This document shows, one piece after another, positions 1-7,842 of a stretch of 64,000 bases of DNA; the first letter of the stretch is position 1; each line of letters begins with the position of its first letter. This DNA comes from an uncultured Aquimarina sp. GTDB lineage: Bacteria; Bacteroidota; Bacteroidia; Flavobacteriales; Flavobacteriaceae. Under the pieces are notes generated by a model, which was not told where the DNA came from, searched no databases, and saw only the letters and a program-made list of their open reading frames with translations. The stretch lies in assembly GCA_947496705.1 (NCBI GenBank), contig CANMDW010000020.1:1-64000 (forward strand), written 5' to 3'. A program made the position numbers and the translations under genes.

Positions 1-1
1 T

Positions 2-877
2 CCAGCACGTATGTACGATCCCGAGTCTGGGCGTTTTTATGCCATAGATCCCAAGCAAGTGGGCGGAAGCCCTTATGTCTATGTCCTAAACAATCCTGCA
101 AATTTGGTAGATCCAGATGGAGAAGAACCTATTACTCTTACGGCATTTTTAATTGCAGTTACGGCAGCAGCAGCAGGAGCCGTAGCAGGAGCTATTACTT
201 ATGCTACGACATATCAGGGAAGTTTTAATGTAGGAGAATTTTTTGCTTACACAACAGTTGGTCTTGTAACAGGAGCGCTTGGAGCAGCGGCTACAGTTGC
301 AGCTGGACCCGCCGTAGCAGCAGTAGGAAATAGTGCGGCCTCTATTAGAAACGGTATTGTTACAGGATTAAGACGTTTAAATCGACCTCGGGGTGCGATC
401 AATAGAAGTAGAGGTTCAATTTCATCTCAAACACTTGATAGAACCGTATCAGGTCCTAGCGGCCCCCTACCTGAACCTTCTTGGGTACCTTCAAGGCTTA
501 GTAATAGCAGAGCTTCAAGCCCTGGTAGTAGCAGAGCTTCAAGTGTTGGTAGTAGCAGAGTTTCAAGTCCTGGTAGTAGCAGAGCTTCAAGTGTTGGTAG
601 TAGAAGAGCTTCAAGTCCTAACATAGTTTTAAATTTTCCTGAACGCGCTGCTCCTTCAAGATTTGCCGCTTCCTCTTTTAAAGAAGACCCTGCCAATATA
701 ACAAGATTTGGACCCCCTAATAATTTACAGACTCCTGTTGCATCCCCTAATCCACCCCTTAGTTCTGGATCCTCTACTTCTCAAGCTAGTACCCCTTCTG
801 GTAGTTTTAGTAGTATACATTCCGAAATGGCTCCTTCCGTAAGCTATGCAATTAGGAGAGTCATACATAAGTTATGA
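2..877 (+). CDS. RHS-repeat protein, C-terminal part (5' end outside window)
   Basis: The reading frame is open from the first bases and runs to the stop at 875-877, so this is the 3' end of a larger gene. The visible start (ARMYDPESGRFYAIDP, then PYVYVLNNPANLVDPDG) is the hallmark end of the RHS core, where the encapsulating beta-cage stops and the variable C-terminal effector tip begins. The tip, about 250 residues, has an Ala/Gly-rich hydrophobic stretch (roughly residues 45-110 of the visible part), then a Ser/Arg-rich region with five 8-residue repeats. I recognise no toxin catalytic motif. In known RHS systems the tip is an effector and an immunity gene follows, but here a broken P450 gene follows 21 bp later. 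The RHS assignment is firm and the tip's function is unknown. Confidence 0.85.
   Translation, partial: PARMYDPESGRFYAIDPKQVGGSPYVYVLNNPANLVDPDGEEPITLTAFLIAVTAAAAGAVAGAITYATTYQGSFNVGEFFAYTTVGLVTGALGAAATVAAGPAVAAVGNSAASIRNGIVTGLRRLNRPRGAINRSRGSISSQTLDRTVSGPSGPLPEPSWVPSRLSNSRASSPGSSRASSVGSSRVSSPGSSRASSVGSRRASSPNIVLNFPERAAPSRFAASSFKEDPANITRFGPPNNLQTPVASPNPPLSSGSSTSQASTPSGSFSSIHSEMAPSVSYAIRRVIHKL
500..619 (+). repeat. 24-bp tandem repeat inside the RHS tip
   Basis: Five in-frame 24-bp units encode SSRASSPG / SSRASSVG / SSRVSSPG variants. A whole number of codons per unit means copy number can change without frameshift. The result is a low-complexity basic Ser-rich linker. Confidence 0.85.
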
Positions 878-898
878 TAATGTGTTGCCGAAGAGCAT

Positions 899-1580
899 AT
901 GATAGAAACCGAAAATACATTTTCAATCAACATGGAGAATCCATATCCTGCATATAGGCATATGCAGGAGAATTCTCCTGTGTTTCAGATACCCACAGGA
1001 CAATGGATTATTTTAGATTATGGGAATGCACAACAGTTGTTACAAAGTCCAACATGTTTGCATTGGGGTCAAGATGAGCGCATTTTTGCCCACCTTCCCC
1101 CTTTAGAAAAAGCCATAGCAACAACTTTGTATGCATTTTCTCCTGAAAGTAATCGACCGTACCGAAAACAGGTATTGCATCAATTGGCCGGAAGAAGTTT
1201 GCGAATTGATCCGTTATGACAGTCCATTGCAGTACATCATGCTCATCGCTAAAGAAGATATGGATGTAAGGGATAAATGTATTACAAAAGGAAGCCAATT
1301 ATTGATCGGAGTAGGGGCGGCTAATAGAGACCCGGGTGTTTTTAAAGATCCTGAACAATTAAAATTGGATAGGGAACACAAACATTTAGGATATGGAGTA
1401 GGAGCATTTCGTTGTATTGGGGCCAGATTGGCTCAATTACAAGCACATGTTGGGTTGCAGGGGTGGTTGTCCCATATTAAATATTATGAGCCTGTACCTG
1501 ACAAAGTAGTATGGAGAACAAGTTCTTTTGTACAACGTGGCCCTGCTTGTTTACCTGTAAAAATAGACTGGAATGACTAA
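899..1580 (+). pseudogene. Cytochrome P450, internally deleted and frameshifted
   Basis: Two P450 segments in different frames lie back to back. The first (from ATG 899) has a typical N-terminus (NPYPAYRHMQENSPVF, then WIILDYGNAQQLLQSP). The second, in the +1-shifted frame from about 1190 to 1580, has the helix-K ExxR motif (CELIRYDSPLQ) and the heme-thiolate loop GYGVGAFRCIGARLA. The join is near 1180-1200. Helices C to J, including the oxygen-binding I helix, are missing: about 220 residues remain of a usual 400. It therefore cannot be an active monooxygenase. Its stop overlaps the start of the methyltransferase by 8 bp, so the two were probably one operon, perhaps for tailoring a small molecule. 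Confidence 0.85.
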
Positions 1581-2310
1581 GGCTACCCCTTCTTTTATTG
1601 AGAATTATGATGAGATGATCCTGTCTCCTATGATGCGAAAATTGTACAATGGAAGTGCTTTTTACAATGTAGGATATTGGGAAGATTTAGGTATTAATTT
1701 GAAGGAAGCTTGCGAAGTCCTGGTAAAAAAACATTTAAATCTCATAGACTTATCAAAAGGGTCTATGAGTATTTTAGATGTAGGATGTGGGTTAGGAGCT
1801 ACTACTAATGCTATAAAAGAACGATTTCCCAAGGCGAAAGTAACTGGTATCAATATCTCACAAAGGCAGGTTGAGTATGCCAGACAACAATATCCCAATT
1901 GCCATTTCAAGGTCATGGATGCGGCTAAACTTTCTTTTCCTAACGATCATTTTGATTTGATTGTTTCTGTAGAGGCCATTTTTCATTTTCATACACGAGA
2001 AGGGTTTTTAAAAGAAGCCTACAGAGTTTTAAAAAAAGAAGGCGAGTTTGTTTTCTCAGATTTACTTTTATACGATTCTCATTGGGTGGGAAACTGGTCG
2101 GTTCCTAAAGAGAATCTCTCTCTTTCATTAGAAGCCTATCAAAATCTAATTTCGAAAACTCCATTTCGGTTAGAATCTCTACAAGACATCACTGCAAATT
2201 CCTGGATGGGATTCTGTAAATATATTTACAATATAAAAGGTATGAAAGCGCTTTCTAAAGGGCTTCAAGAATCCATTATTGCATATTTACTAGTGAATTT
2301 GAGTAAATAA
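1573..2310 (+). CDS. SAM-dependent class I methyltransferase
   Basis: A 245-residue Rossmann-fold methyltransferase. Motif I is ILDVGCGLGATT (about residues 66-77); the acidic residue ending strand 2 lies in VTGINIS; motif II/post-I is DAAKLSFPNDHFDLIVSVEAIFHF; and a VLKKEGEFVFSDLL segment follows, as in small-molecule (sterol or polyketide type) C/O-methyltransferases. The start ATG overlaps the last codons of the broken P450 gene, suggesting translational coupling in the ancestral operon. The gene itself looks intact. The substrate cannot be told from sequence, and with its P450 partner destroyed its original pathway is probably lost. Confidence 0.8.
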   Translation: MTKATPSFIENYDEMILSPMMRKLYNGSAFYNVGYWEDLGINLKEACEVLVKKHLNLIDLSKGSMSILDVGCGLGATTNAIKERFPKAKVTGINISQRQVEYARQQYPNCHFKVMDAAKLSFPNDHFDLIVSVEAIFHFHTREGFLKEAYRVLKKEGEFVFSDLLLYDSHWVGNWSVPKENLSLSLEAYQNLISKTPFRLESLQDITANSWMGFCKYIYNIKGMKALSKGLQESIIAYLLVNLSK

Positions 2311-2453
2311 TGTGCAAGCCTTCGGTAAAATGAATATTAATGTAAACAGCCTTTCTTCTTATCACTTGGAATTATGTTATCCTAATGGGGCACAGAAGAA
2401 AAAATTAAAAGTTCAATAAAACGATGTTTTGATTAAAGTTAATAACCAACTAA

Positions 2454-2771
2454 ATGAGAAAAATAAAGTCTAAGGAACAAAAACATTTCAACACAAATTC
2501 TGTTAAAACTCATATTAAAAATGTTAAGCGAAAAAAGCAAAACAAAAGAAATAAAACTATTAGAAGACAAATTGCTACCAATAACTCTTCTAAATTCATT
2601 ACAACAGGAACTCATAAAAAAGAAATAACCCTTCCTCTGCCAAGTGAATTTTCATTAGACAAGGATTTACAAAAGGTAATAAATTTCATTTCCATTTTGA
2701 AATCTTACAAGAATGTCTCTCATGAAGTATGGTCTATTATTCTAGACAAAAAAAAGACACACCATGTATAG
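2454..2771 (+). CDS. Hypothetical protein, possibly truncated STAS-like N-terminus
   Basis: A 105-residue reading frame with a very basic first half (many Lys/Arg/Asn) and then a segment ITLPLPSEFSLDKDLQKVINFISILKS. That second part resembles the start of STAS-like proteins of Bacteroidota, which go on for more than 200 residues. Here the frame ends soon after, in a poly-A-rich stretch. This could be a truncated gene in a decaying region. The resemblance is by eye only, and a genuine small basic protein is not excluded. Confidence 0.4.
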   Translation: MRKIKSKEQKHFNTNSVKTHIKNVKRKKQNKRNKTIRRQIATNNSSKFITTGTHKKEITLPLPSEFSLDKDLQKVINFISILKSYKNVSHEVWSIILDKKKTHHV

Positions 2772-2905
2772 TTCATTGCTGCTGATTTTTCGATAGGAAA
2801 ATCCTCACTGCTGAACTATGGTCCGGTTCTTTTTTCTAACTTATTCGTTCCTGCAACGAACCATACATTAAACGTTAAACCCTATTAAAAACAAAAAATA
2901 CAATT

Positions 2906-3160
2906 ATGAGCATTAGAAAAATACAATTTATATTCAGCCTAATATTTTTGGTTGGTTATATAGCTTTGATAATTATCATTCTTAATATTGAGATTAGTGA
3001 TATTCTAAATATGAAGAAGGGAGATAACTCCATGATGGGAGAATTAAAAATTCTTTTGGGTGTATTGACAGGAGGAGTTGGGCAGATATTAAATTTTTGG
3101 TTTAATACTGCTAATGGAGTCGATAAAAAAAAAATGAATCCTAATCGGTCAGGGAAATAA
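2906..3160 (+). CDS. Small two-helix membrane protein (holin-like)
   Basis: 84 residues with two hydrophobic segments: FIFSLIFLVGYIALIIIILNI (about 9-29) and LLGVLTGGVGQILNFWF (about 50-66). A charged linker separates them and the tail is Lys-rich. The second segment resembles one found in small phage or holin-like proteins of Bacteroidota. An A-rich leader precedes the ATG. It lies among decayed mobile genes, which fits a prophage or element remnant. No enzymatic role is suggested. Confidence 0.45.
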   Translation: MSIRKIQFIFSLIFLVGYIALIIIILNIEISDILNMKKGDNSMMGELKILLGVLTGGVGQILNFWFNTANGVDKKKMNPNRSGK

Positions 3161-3237
3161 TTATAATGACAATTGAACAGATTTACAATTGCTCATAGTA
3201 ATCAAAATTTCATAACACAGTGTCTAACAAAAAATAA

Positions 3238-3435
3238 ACGCCATTAAAACGAGGATTAAATGAAGAAGCTAAGAAAAAAGCAATATTGGCAGAGAAGTAT
3301 TGTCGGGATAGCAAATTGTCAATAACTAATATTATGAAGTTGATTGATATAAAATCTAAACCAACACTTTATAAATATTTGACTCATCAAGGAAGAAGAA
3401 ATTGTGCAATATGTAAAAAACATTTAAATAAATAA
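3238..3435 (+). pseudogene. Serine resolvase/invertase, C-terminal HTH remnant
   Basis: The frame 3238-3435 reads RGLNEEAKKKAILAEKYCRD, then LSITNIMKLIDI, then PTLYKYL. This is the DNA-binding helix-turn-helix tail of Hin/Tn3-type serine recombinases (consensus: GLS.EA..KA...A.LY...LSV.EI...L.IS..TLYKYL). A TAA lies directly upstream in frame (3235-3237), there is no start codon, and the catalytic domain is absent. It is a stump of a recombinase gene and marks former mobile DNA. Nothing else recognisable is seen in 3161-3687 apart from the short repeat at 3528-3570. Confidence 0.7.
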
Positions 3436-3527
3436 ACTACCTGAACCATACAATAACGTAGCAAAGGACTTTATTAAAATTGGAGAAACAAAAGAAGATA
3501 GTAATGAAATTTGGAACAAAAGATATT

Positions 3528-3570
3528 GTAGCCTTCCCTAAAAATGTAGCCTTCCCTAAAGGGTAAGGCT
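3528..3570. repeat. Short direct and inverted repeat
   Basis: GTAGCCTTCCCTA occurs twice (3528 and 3546), and the second copy folds back on AGGGTAAGGCT. A close variant (GTAGCTTTCCCTAAAAATGT) occurs near 39616, so this is a dispersed intergenic repeat. Confidence 0.55.
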
Positions 3571-3687
3571 TCAATAAGTTCGTACAGATTTACCTGCATT
3601 CTATTTTCATAAGAAAATTACTTTTATTACCTACACACTATCCTTATAATATATGTCGTTTATCATTATAAAAACTTATAAAAACTT

Positions 3688-5106
3688 ATGAAAAATAGGT
3701 TAGTTACAATTGTAATTCTATTAAACTATTTTGTTTATCCTCAAAGCAATTCTGCCTTCGAAATTGAATTCAGAGGTAATGTCTATTTTGACAACCAAAA
3801 AGACAGTTTAAATTTTGCCAAACATTACGGGAATTGGAATGATGAAGTAAAAGAGAAGCTTTTATTAACGCCAGAAAAACAAATTGTTCTAATTAAAAAT
3901 GATTCTATCATAATTGAAGAATTTCCAAGCCTACGAATCTCACCGATTAGCTATCAAAATCAACATGTCCACACTTAGATTGGAGTATGTTTATCCTGGT
4001 ATTGATGAATATATGGCTTTAGTGGATGTCCAGACCAATTTAAAAGGCTATGAAAGTTCTATATTTATAATAAAAGCTAATGACAGATTGGATATGGGAA
4101 TCATACACCTATCGAACTCTTCTCTTGAATATCAAACAAAAAAAGCCAAATCTTTGCAAGCCAAACCATTTATGTTGTCCACGCTTGAAGGAGAATTTAT
4201 TGAGCCTGATACCCAATTAACGGCAAAAGCCTCTAATCTTTACCCAAATAACAGCGAATTTATTTCAGACCCCTGTCCTCCCAGTATCTGCGGTATTCAT
4301 TTGGATGAAGTGGTTGTTACCGCTCCCAGTCATATCGCAAAATGTTATGTGTGTCCAAAACCAGAAATACTAAATGGGCTATGGGGCGTTATGAATATCC
4401 ATATTTATCATCGCTTACTTGAAATGAGGGCATTGTTTGCAAAAGGCAAGTCGATGGATGATAAAATTGATGACAACCAGTTAAAGCCCTGTATGAAAGC
4501 CATACTTACCCAATTAAGAAAAATAAGGGCTTCTCCTGGAAGTGTTTTGATGCGCTTTGATGCCACAAGTGGGAACTTTAAATACAATTGGAGGGTAAAA
4601 GATGGTACATTACCTGCAAATGTAAATGGACAGACCAGTAGTGTTTTGAGCGGGGGTTATGCGACCACCACTTTTGATTCATCAAAATTCAAGTCGGCAT
4701 CTGATTTATCCCTTGCACGAACCTTATTGCATGAGAGTGTGCATGCCTTTTTAGTAGTCGAATTTAGGTCTTCACCAGGTGCTTTCGCCAAGTCAATCCA
4801 GATTTGATAAAGGACTATAATAAGACTCGAAGAAGTTTTAACCATCTGCAACATGAAGAGTTTACAAGAAAATTTGTAAAATATATAGGAGGTGCATTAG
4901 AATCTTACGGTATGTCCAAAGGGTATAATTTACCTCGTTCATTTTATAACGACCTTGCTTGGGGTGGGCTTGAAGGGACAAATGCATTTAAAAAACTTTC
5001 ATCATCTGAAAGAAAAAGAATTTCAAACGTTATCTCAATAGAACAATACAAAAAAGACACCAATGGTAATTATAAAACTCCTAAAGGTAAAAAAAGTGGC
5101 TGCTAG
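3688..5106 (+). pseudogene. Exported zincin-like (HExxH) protein with two frameshifts
   Basis: Three segments in two frames make one protein. The first (3688 to about 3957) has a signal-like N-terminus and ends ...RISPISYQ. The second (about 3959-4785) has DEVVVTAPS, common in Bacteroidota surface proteins, and LHESVHAFLV, an HExxH zinc-protease motif with His at 4730-4732. The third (about 4786-5106) continues VNPDLIKDYN, then HEEF (a possible third ligand), then YNLPRSFYNDLAWGGL. The breaks look like single-base indels: one extra A in the CAAAAT run near 3957 and one base lost in GCTTTCGCC near 4784. If these are assembly errors the gene is intact, about 472 residues. It is followed, with 44 bp overlap, by a lipoprotein gene, mirroring the layout at 12506-14870. 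Confidence 0.7.
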
Positions 5107-5458
5107 ATTTTTCTTTCCCAGTTTTTGCACATTGTTTTTCACCCTATCTTCATGTGTTGCGCAAAGATCCATTAGTCAGTCGACAGGGGAAGATAAAGGG
5201 CTTTTAATTGGTAAAATCTATGTCAAAAAAAATAACATCCAGCTTCCCTTTGGGAAGGTTTACATTGAAAAACTAAAGGACACTGTTCTTATTGGAGGAG
5301 ATGGGAACTACAAATGTTCTTTGCCCAAAGGACGATACAAAATAATAGGCTCTTCCTTGGGGTTTGAGGAACAAAAGAAAAAGATTATGATTAAAGGCAA
5401 AGATACTGTACAGGTCGATTTTTACTTGAGCGAAAAAGAAGAGTTACTACATAAGTAA
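5063..5458 (+). CDS. Lipoprotein with carboxypeptidase-regulatory-like fold
   Basis: 131 residues. A positively charged start (KLLKVKKVAAR), a hydrophobic stretch and a lipobox LSSC give a type II signal peptide. The mature part (LIGKIYVKKNNIQLPFGKVYIE, then GGDGNYKCSLPKGRYKI) has the pattern of a small CarboxypepD-regulatory-like or transthyretin-like beta sandwich. The proposed ATG at 5063 lies inside the end of the preceding zincin-like gene. The pair is probably co-expressed. A role as partner or inhibitor of the neighbouring protein is inference only. Confidence 0.65.
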   Translation: MVIIKLLKVKKVAARFFFPSFCTLFFTLSSCVAQRSISQSTGEDKGLLIGKIYVKKNNIQLPFGKVYIEKLKDTVLIGGDGNYKCSLPKGRYKIIGSSLGFEEQKKKIMIKGKDTVQVDFYLSEKEELLHK

Positions 5459-5497
5459 TCTTATCTTTCAAAAATTTACTGTTTGATAGTAATAGGG

Positions 5498-5521
5498 GCG
5501 GGTATTTCAAACAATACCCGC
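5498..5521 (+). terminator. Hairpin after the lipoprotein gene
   Basis: GCGGGTATT and AATACCCGC form a perfect 9-bp stem with a 6-nt loop, 40 bp after the stop at 5458. There is no strong T run, so termination is only likely. Confidence 0.5.
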
Positions 5522-5602
5522 TCTACTTCAATTATTGAACAACCTCTGAACCTGCAAAGTTTGGAACTTTTCTACTATTTTTTTAGGAAATGATTCTTTC
5601 AG

Positions 5603-5705
5603 AACGTTTTATTATTGGTGGAAAAAGAGGTTGCAGGTGTCGGATTTTCCACCAATAATAAAATGATAGATTAAGCGACGATTGAGCGTCACGCAAAGAT
5701 TTTTT
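5603..5705. repeat. 102-bp hairpin repeat, copy A
   Basis: TTTTATTATTGGTGGAAAA pairs with TTTTCCACCAATAATAAAA, followed by TGATAGATTAAGCGACGATT and GAGCGTCAC. The same block is at 15266-15367, each time just beyond the 3' end of an integrase gene. The stem could act as a two-way terminator; the conserved single-stranded tail suggests more than that. Confidence 0.85.
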
Positions 5706-5733
5706 CATGATTCAACGATGCAACGAGCTTTAT

Positions 5734-7008
5734 TCAGCACATACTTGCTGCTGAATTCTCTTTCTCTTTAAAACGCTCCAACAAGTTGCCTATGTCTTCG
5801 CTTATTTTGCTCTCGACCACTCTGGCATATATCTGTGTAGTGGATAGCTTGGTGTGCCCCAAAAGTTTGGATACCGTTTCTATGGGTACGCCATTGGAAA
5901 GCATTACCGTAGTGGCAAAAGTATGTCTGGCAACATGAAAGGAAATGTTCTTGTGGATACCGCAGGATTTGACTATTTCCTTTAAATAGCTATTGGTCTT
6001 TTGGTTGGAACTTATCGGCAGCAAACCAATTGTTAATCCCTCGTTTTGAAGAGCTCTGTATTTTTCCAATATCATCCATGCTTTGGGCAGAATGGGTATT
6101 TTTACGAGCTCGTCAGTTTTTTCCCGTTTGGTATATATCCAATTATTGTTGTCTATTCCCTTGACGATATTATCCTCTGTGAGCTCCTTTACATCTACAT
6201 ACGATAGTCCAGTATAACAAGAAAAGACAAAGCAATCCTTTATCCGCTGTAACCGTTCACTTTTAAAATCCGTGTTCTCCAATAGCTCCAGTTCCCTTTC
6301 CGTTAAAAATGCCCTGTCGTATTTATTGTATTTTAATTGGAATTTGTCAAACGGGTTTTTATGCATCCATTCCAGTTTAATGCCCAAGTTTATCATTTTC
6401 TTGAAACGTTCCAGATGTTTCATCACCCCATTGTTTCCCATGGAAAGTTGTTTTTTGGAATCCCTACAGTTTCTCAGGTAATGCTCAAAATCCGTGATGA
6501 ACCCAAAGTTCAATTGTTTTAAGTGGATGTCCTTTAGCTTTCTTTTCTTTAACAGGAACTTGTGCAGGTACTTTTCCGTGGTATAATAGTTCTTCATAGT
6601 ACCTACTTTCAAAACACGCACCATATTTCCATTGTGGTAGGCGATCAGTTGCCGCAGGGTCTTGCTATGGTCGTCCTCTCCCAGGTAACGGGATTTTATG
6701 GCTTCCGAGGATATGATTTTATCTTCCTCCAATAGCTCTTTGTGGCTTCTTAGTAGTTTGCTATGGACTTCGTCCAGATAGGCGTTCAGAATCCTTATCT
6801 TTTCCGTATTGCCCTTTCCTTTGGTTTTGGTACTGTCCCATTGGGCTACATGGACATTTCTTTTTAAACTGATTTCCGCTCTTTTGCCCGCTACGGTAAT
6901 GCGCACATAGATGGATAATTGTTTGGGATTACTTCTTGATTTTCTGGTGAAGAAAATAATGGTGAAAGTGCTTTTTGCTTTCATTTTAAGGTGACTTTGG
7001 TTCAACAA
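5734..7008 (-). CDS. Tyrosine recombinase (integrase), IntDOT-like, element A
   Basis: 424 residues. The N-terminal arm-binding domain is Arm-DNA-bind_5-like (TFTIIFFTRKSR, then YVRITVAGKRAEISLKR), followed by a SAM-like core-binding domain and a catalytic domain. Catalytic residues are H358 and R361 (FHVARHTFATT), H385 (LLGH) and nucleophile Y394 (QIYARV). The position of the first Arg is Ser269 (CYTGLSYVDV), as in the Bacteroides CTnDOT integrase, so it should be active. Its start faces the att-like site at 7210, and the 102-bp repeat lies behind it. It is a close relative of the integrase at 15379-16620, with nearly identical spacing of catalytic residues, pointing to sister elements. Confidence 0.93.
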   Translation of the reverse strand: MLNQSHLKMKAKSTFTIIFFTRKSRSNPKQLSIYVRITVAGKRAEISLKRNVHVAQWDSTKTKGKGNTEKIRILNAYLDEVHSKLLRSHKELLEEDKIISSEAIKSRYLGEDDHSKTLRQLIAYHNGNMVRVLKVGTMKNYYTTEKYLHKFLLKKRKLKDIHLKQLNFGFITDFEHYLRNCRDSKKQLSMGNNGVMKHLERFKKMINLGIKLEWMHKNPFDKFQLKYNKYDRAFLTERELELLENTDFKSERLQRIKDCFVFSCYTGLSYVDVKELTEDNIVKGIDNNNWIYTKREKTDELVKIPILPKAWMILEKYRALQNEGLTIGLLPISSNQKTNSYLKEIVKSCGIHKNISFHVARHTFATTVMLSNGVPIETVSKLLGHTKLSTTQIYARVVESKISEDIGNLLERFKEKENSAASMC

Positions 7009-7077
7009 TAATTTGTAAGGACGAAAGTCAAATCATGCCTCAAAGCTCCATAAAGTTAATACAATTTCAGTGAAACA

Positions 7078-7099
7078 TTGCACACCTGATTGCACACCT
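7078..7099. promoter_or_regulatory. Direct repeats, candidate integrase arm-type sites (element A)
   Basis: TTGCACACCT occurs twice, at 7078 and 7090 (12-bp period), between the integrase start and the att core. Paired short direct repeats here fit arm-type binding sites. This is inferred from position. Confidence 0.4.
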
Positions 7100-7153
7100 T
7101 TTTATTGGTTTTAATTGATATTATTTGGCATCAAAAAAAATGAATAAAAACAA

Positions 7154-7187
7154 AAAACACTGAAAATCATACGATTAACAGTGTTTT
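7154..7187. other. Conserved att-proximal hairpin, copy A
   Basis: AAAACACTG and CAGTGTTTT form a 9-bp stem around a 16-nt loop holding AATCATACGATTA. The equivalent at 16727-16760 has a different stem sequence but the same loop. It lies 22 bp from the att core, so the loop is conserved while the stem covaries. Confidence 0.7.
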
Positions 7188-7209
7188 GTTGTGACCTATT
7201 TCTAGGTTC

Positions 7210-7222
7210 GTCGGGGTGGCAG
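7210..7222. other. att site (copy of tRNA-Pro 3' end), left end of element B
   Basis: GTCGGGGTGGCAG is identical to 16784-16796, the 3' end of the tRNA-Pro(TGG) gene on the minus strand. Integration into a tRNA 3' end leaves exactly this kind of direct repeat. It is both the left end of element B and the integrase-proximal end of element A. Confidence 0.8.
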
Positions 7223-7284
7223 AATGTTATCTAACCACACTATATTTTTAAAAATCAAAAAGTTACATATTATTAATTGTACTT

Positions 7285-7308
7285 GGTAACCGAATCGGTA
7301 ACTTATTT
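7285..7308. promoter_or_regulatory. Candidate integrase arm site, left end of element B
   Basis: GGTAACCGAATCGGTAAC followed by TTATTT matches 16663-16686 with one change. Both are 60-100 bp inside the att cores and in the same orientation, as expected for recombinase arm-type sites. Confidence 0.5.
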
Positions 7309-7400
7309 GATAAGAACTTTTGTTTCTATTTGCTTTTCTTTATTATAATAAAGATACGAATTATATAAATATTAACGACCCTCATACAACATAAGAACAA

Positions 7401-7797
7401 TTATAGTACAAATGTATTTCATATCATTAGATAGCTATAATTCCACATTATGTAAAATATCCCAGAATGTTATAGTTTCTATTTAGTGTGTAGTACTCGG
7501 GTCATTAAACAATCGTGCTTTGCCTTTCGTATAATTTTAATATTCTGTATAATCATTCAACATTTTTTAAATATGCGTTTCTCAAGGAACTTCACGTTTA
7601 TACATTATGTAACTATAATTAGCCATTATAGTACAAATGTATTTCATACATCCGATAGCTATAATTCAATATTATGTAAAATATCCCAGTATGTTTATAG
7701 TTTCATAATAACGTTTAGTACTTGGGTCATGAACATTATCGTTTTAGCTTTTCGTTTAATTTTAATATTCTGTACAATTGTTCAAGTTTTTTTATTA
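7401..7797. repeat. Two diverged copies of a ~170-bp block
   Basis: The block 7401-7570 is repeated at 7625-7797. Both begin TTATAGTACAAATGTATTTC, contain TATGTAAAATATCCCAG, and end near ATTTTAATATTCTGTA. A fragment (ATTATAGTACAAATG) recurs at 10283. The block is AT-rich with no convincing gene on either strand. The rest of 7009-7842 holds only the integrase and att sites listed separately. Confidence 0.7.
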
Positions 7798-7842
7798 ACT
7801 TGAACCCTACTAATCCTGTAATATTAAGATTATTTACTATTG

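Noticed and set aside
4804..5106. A separate gene starting at TTG 4804
   Set aside because: Its sequence continues the HExxH protein directly (VNPDLIKDYN before the TTG), so it is the third segment of a frameshifted gene.
7486..7803. 105-codon plus-strand frame in the AT-rich region
   Set aside because: It spans the duplicated 170-bp blocks, has low-complexity hydrophobic translation and no ribosome binding site.
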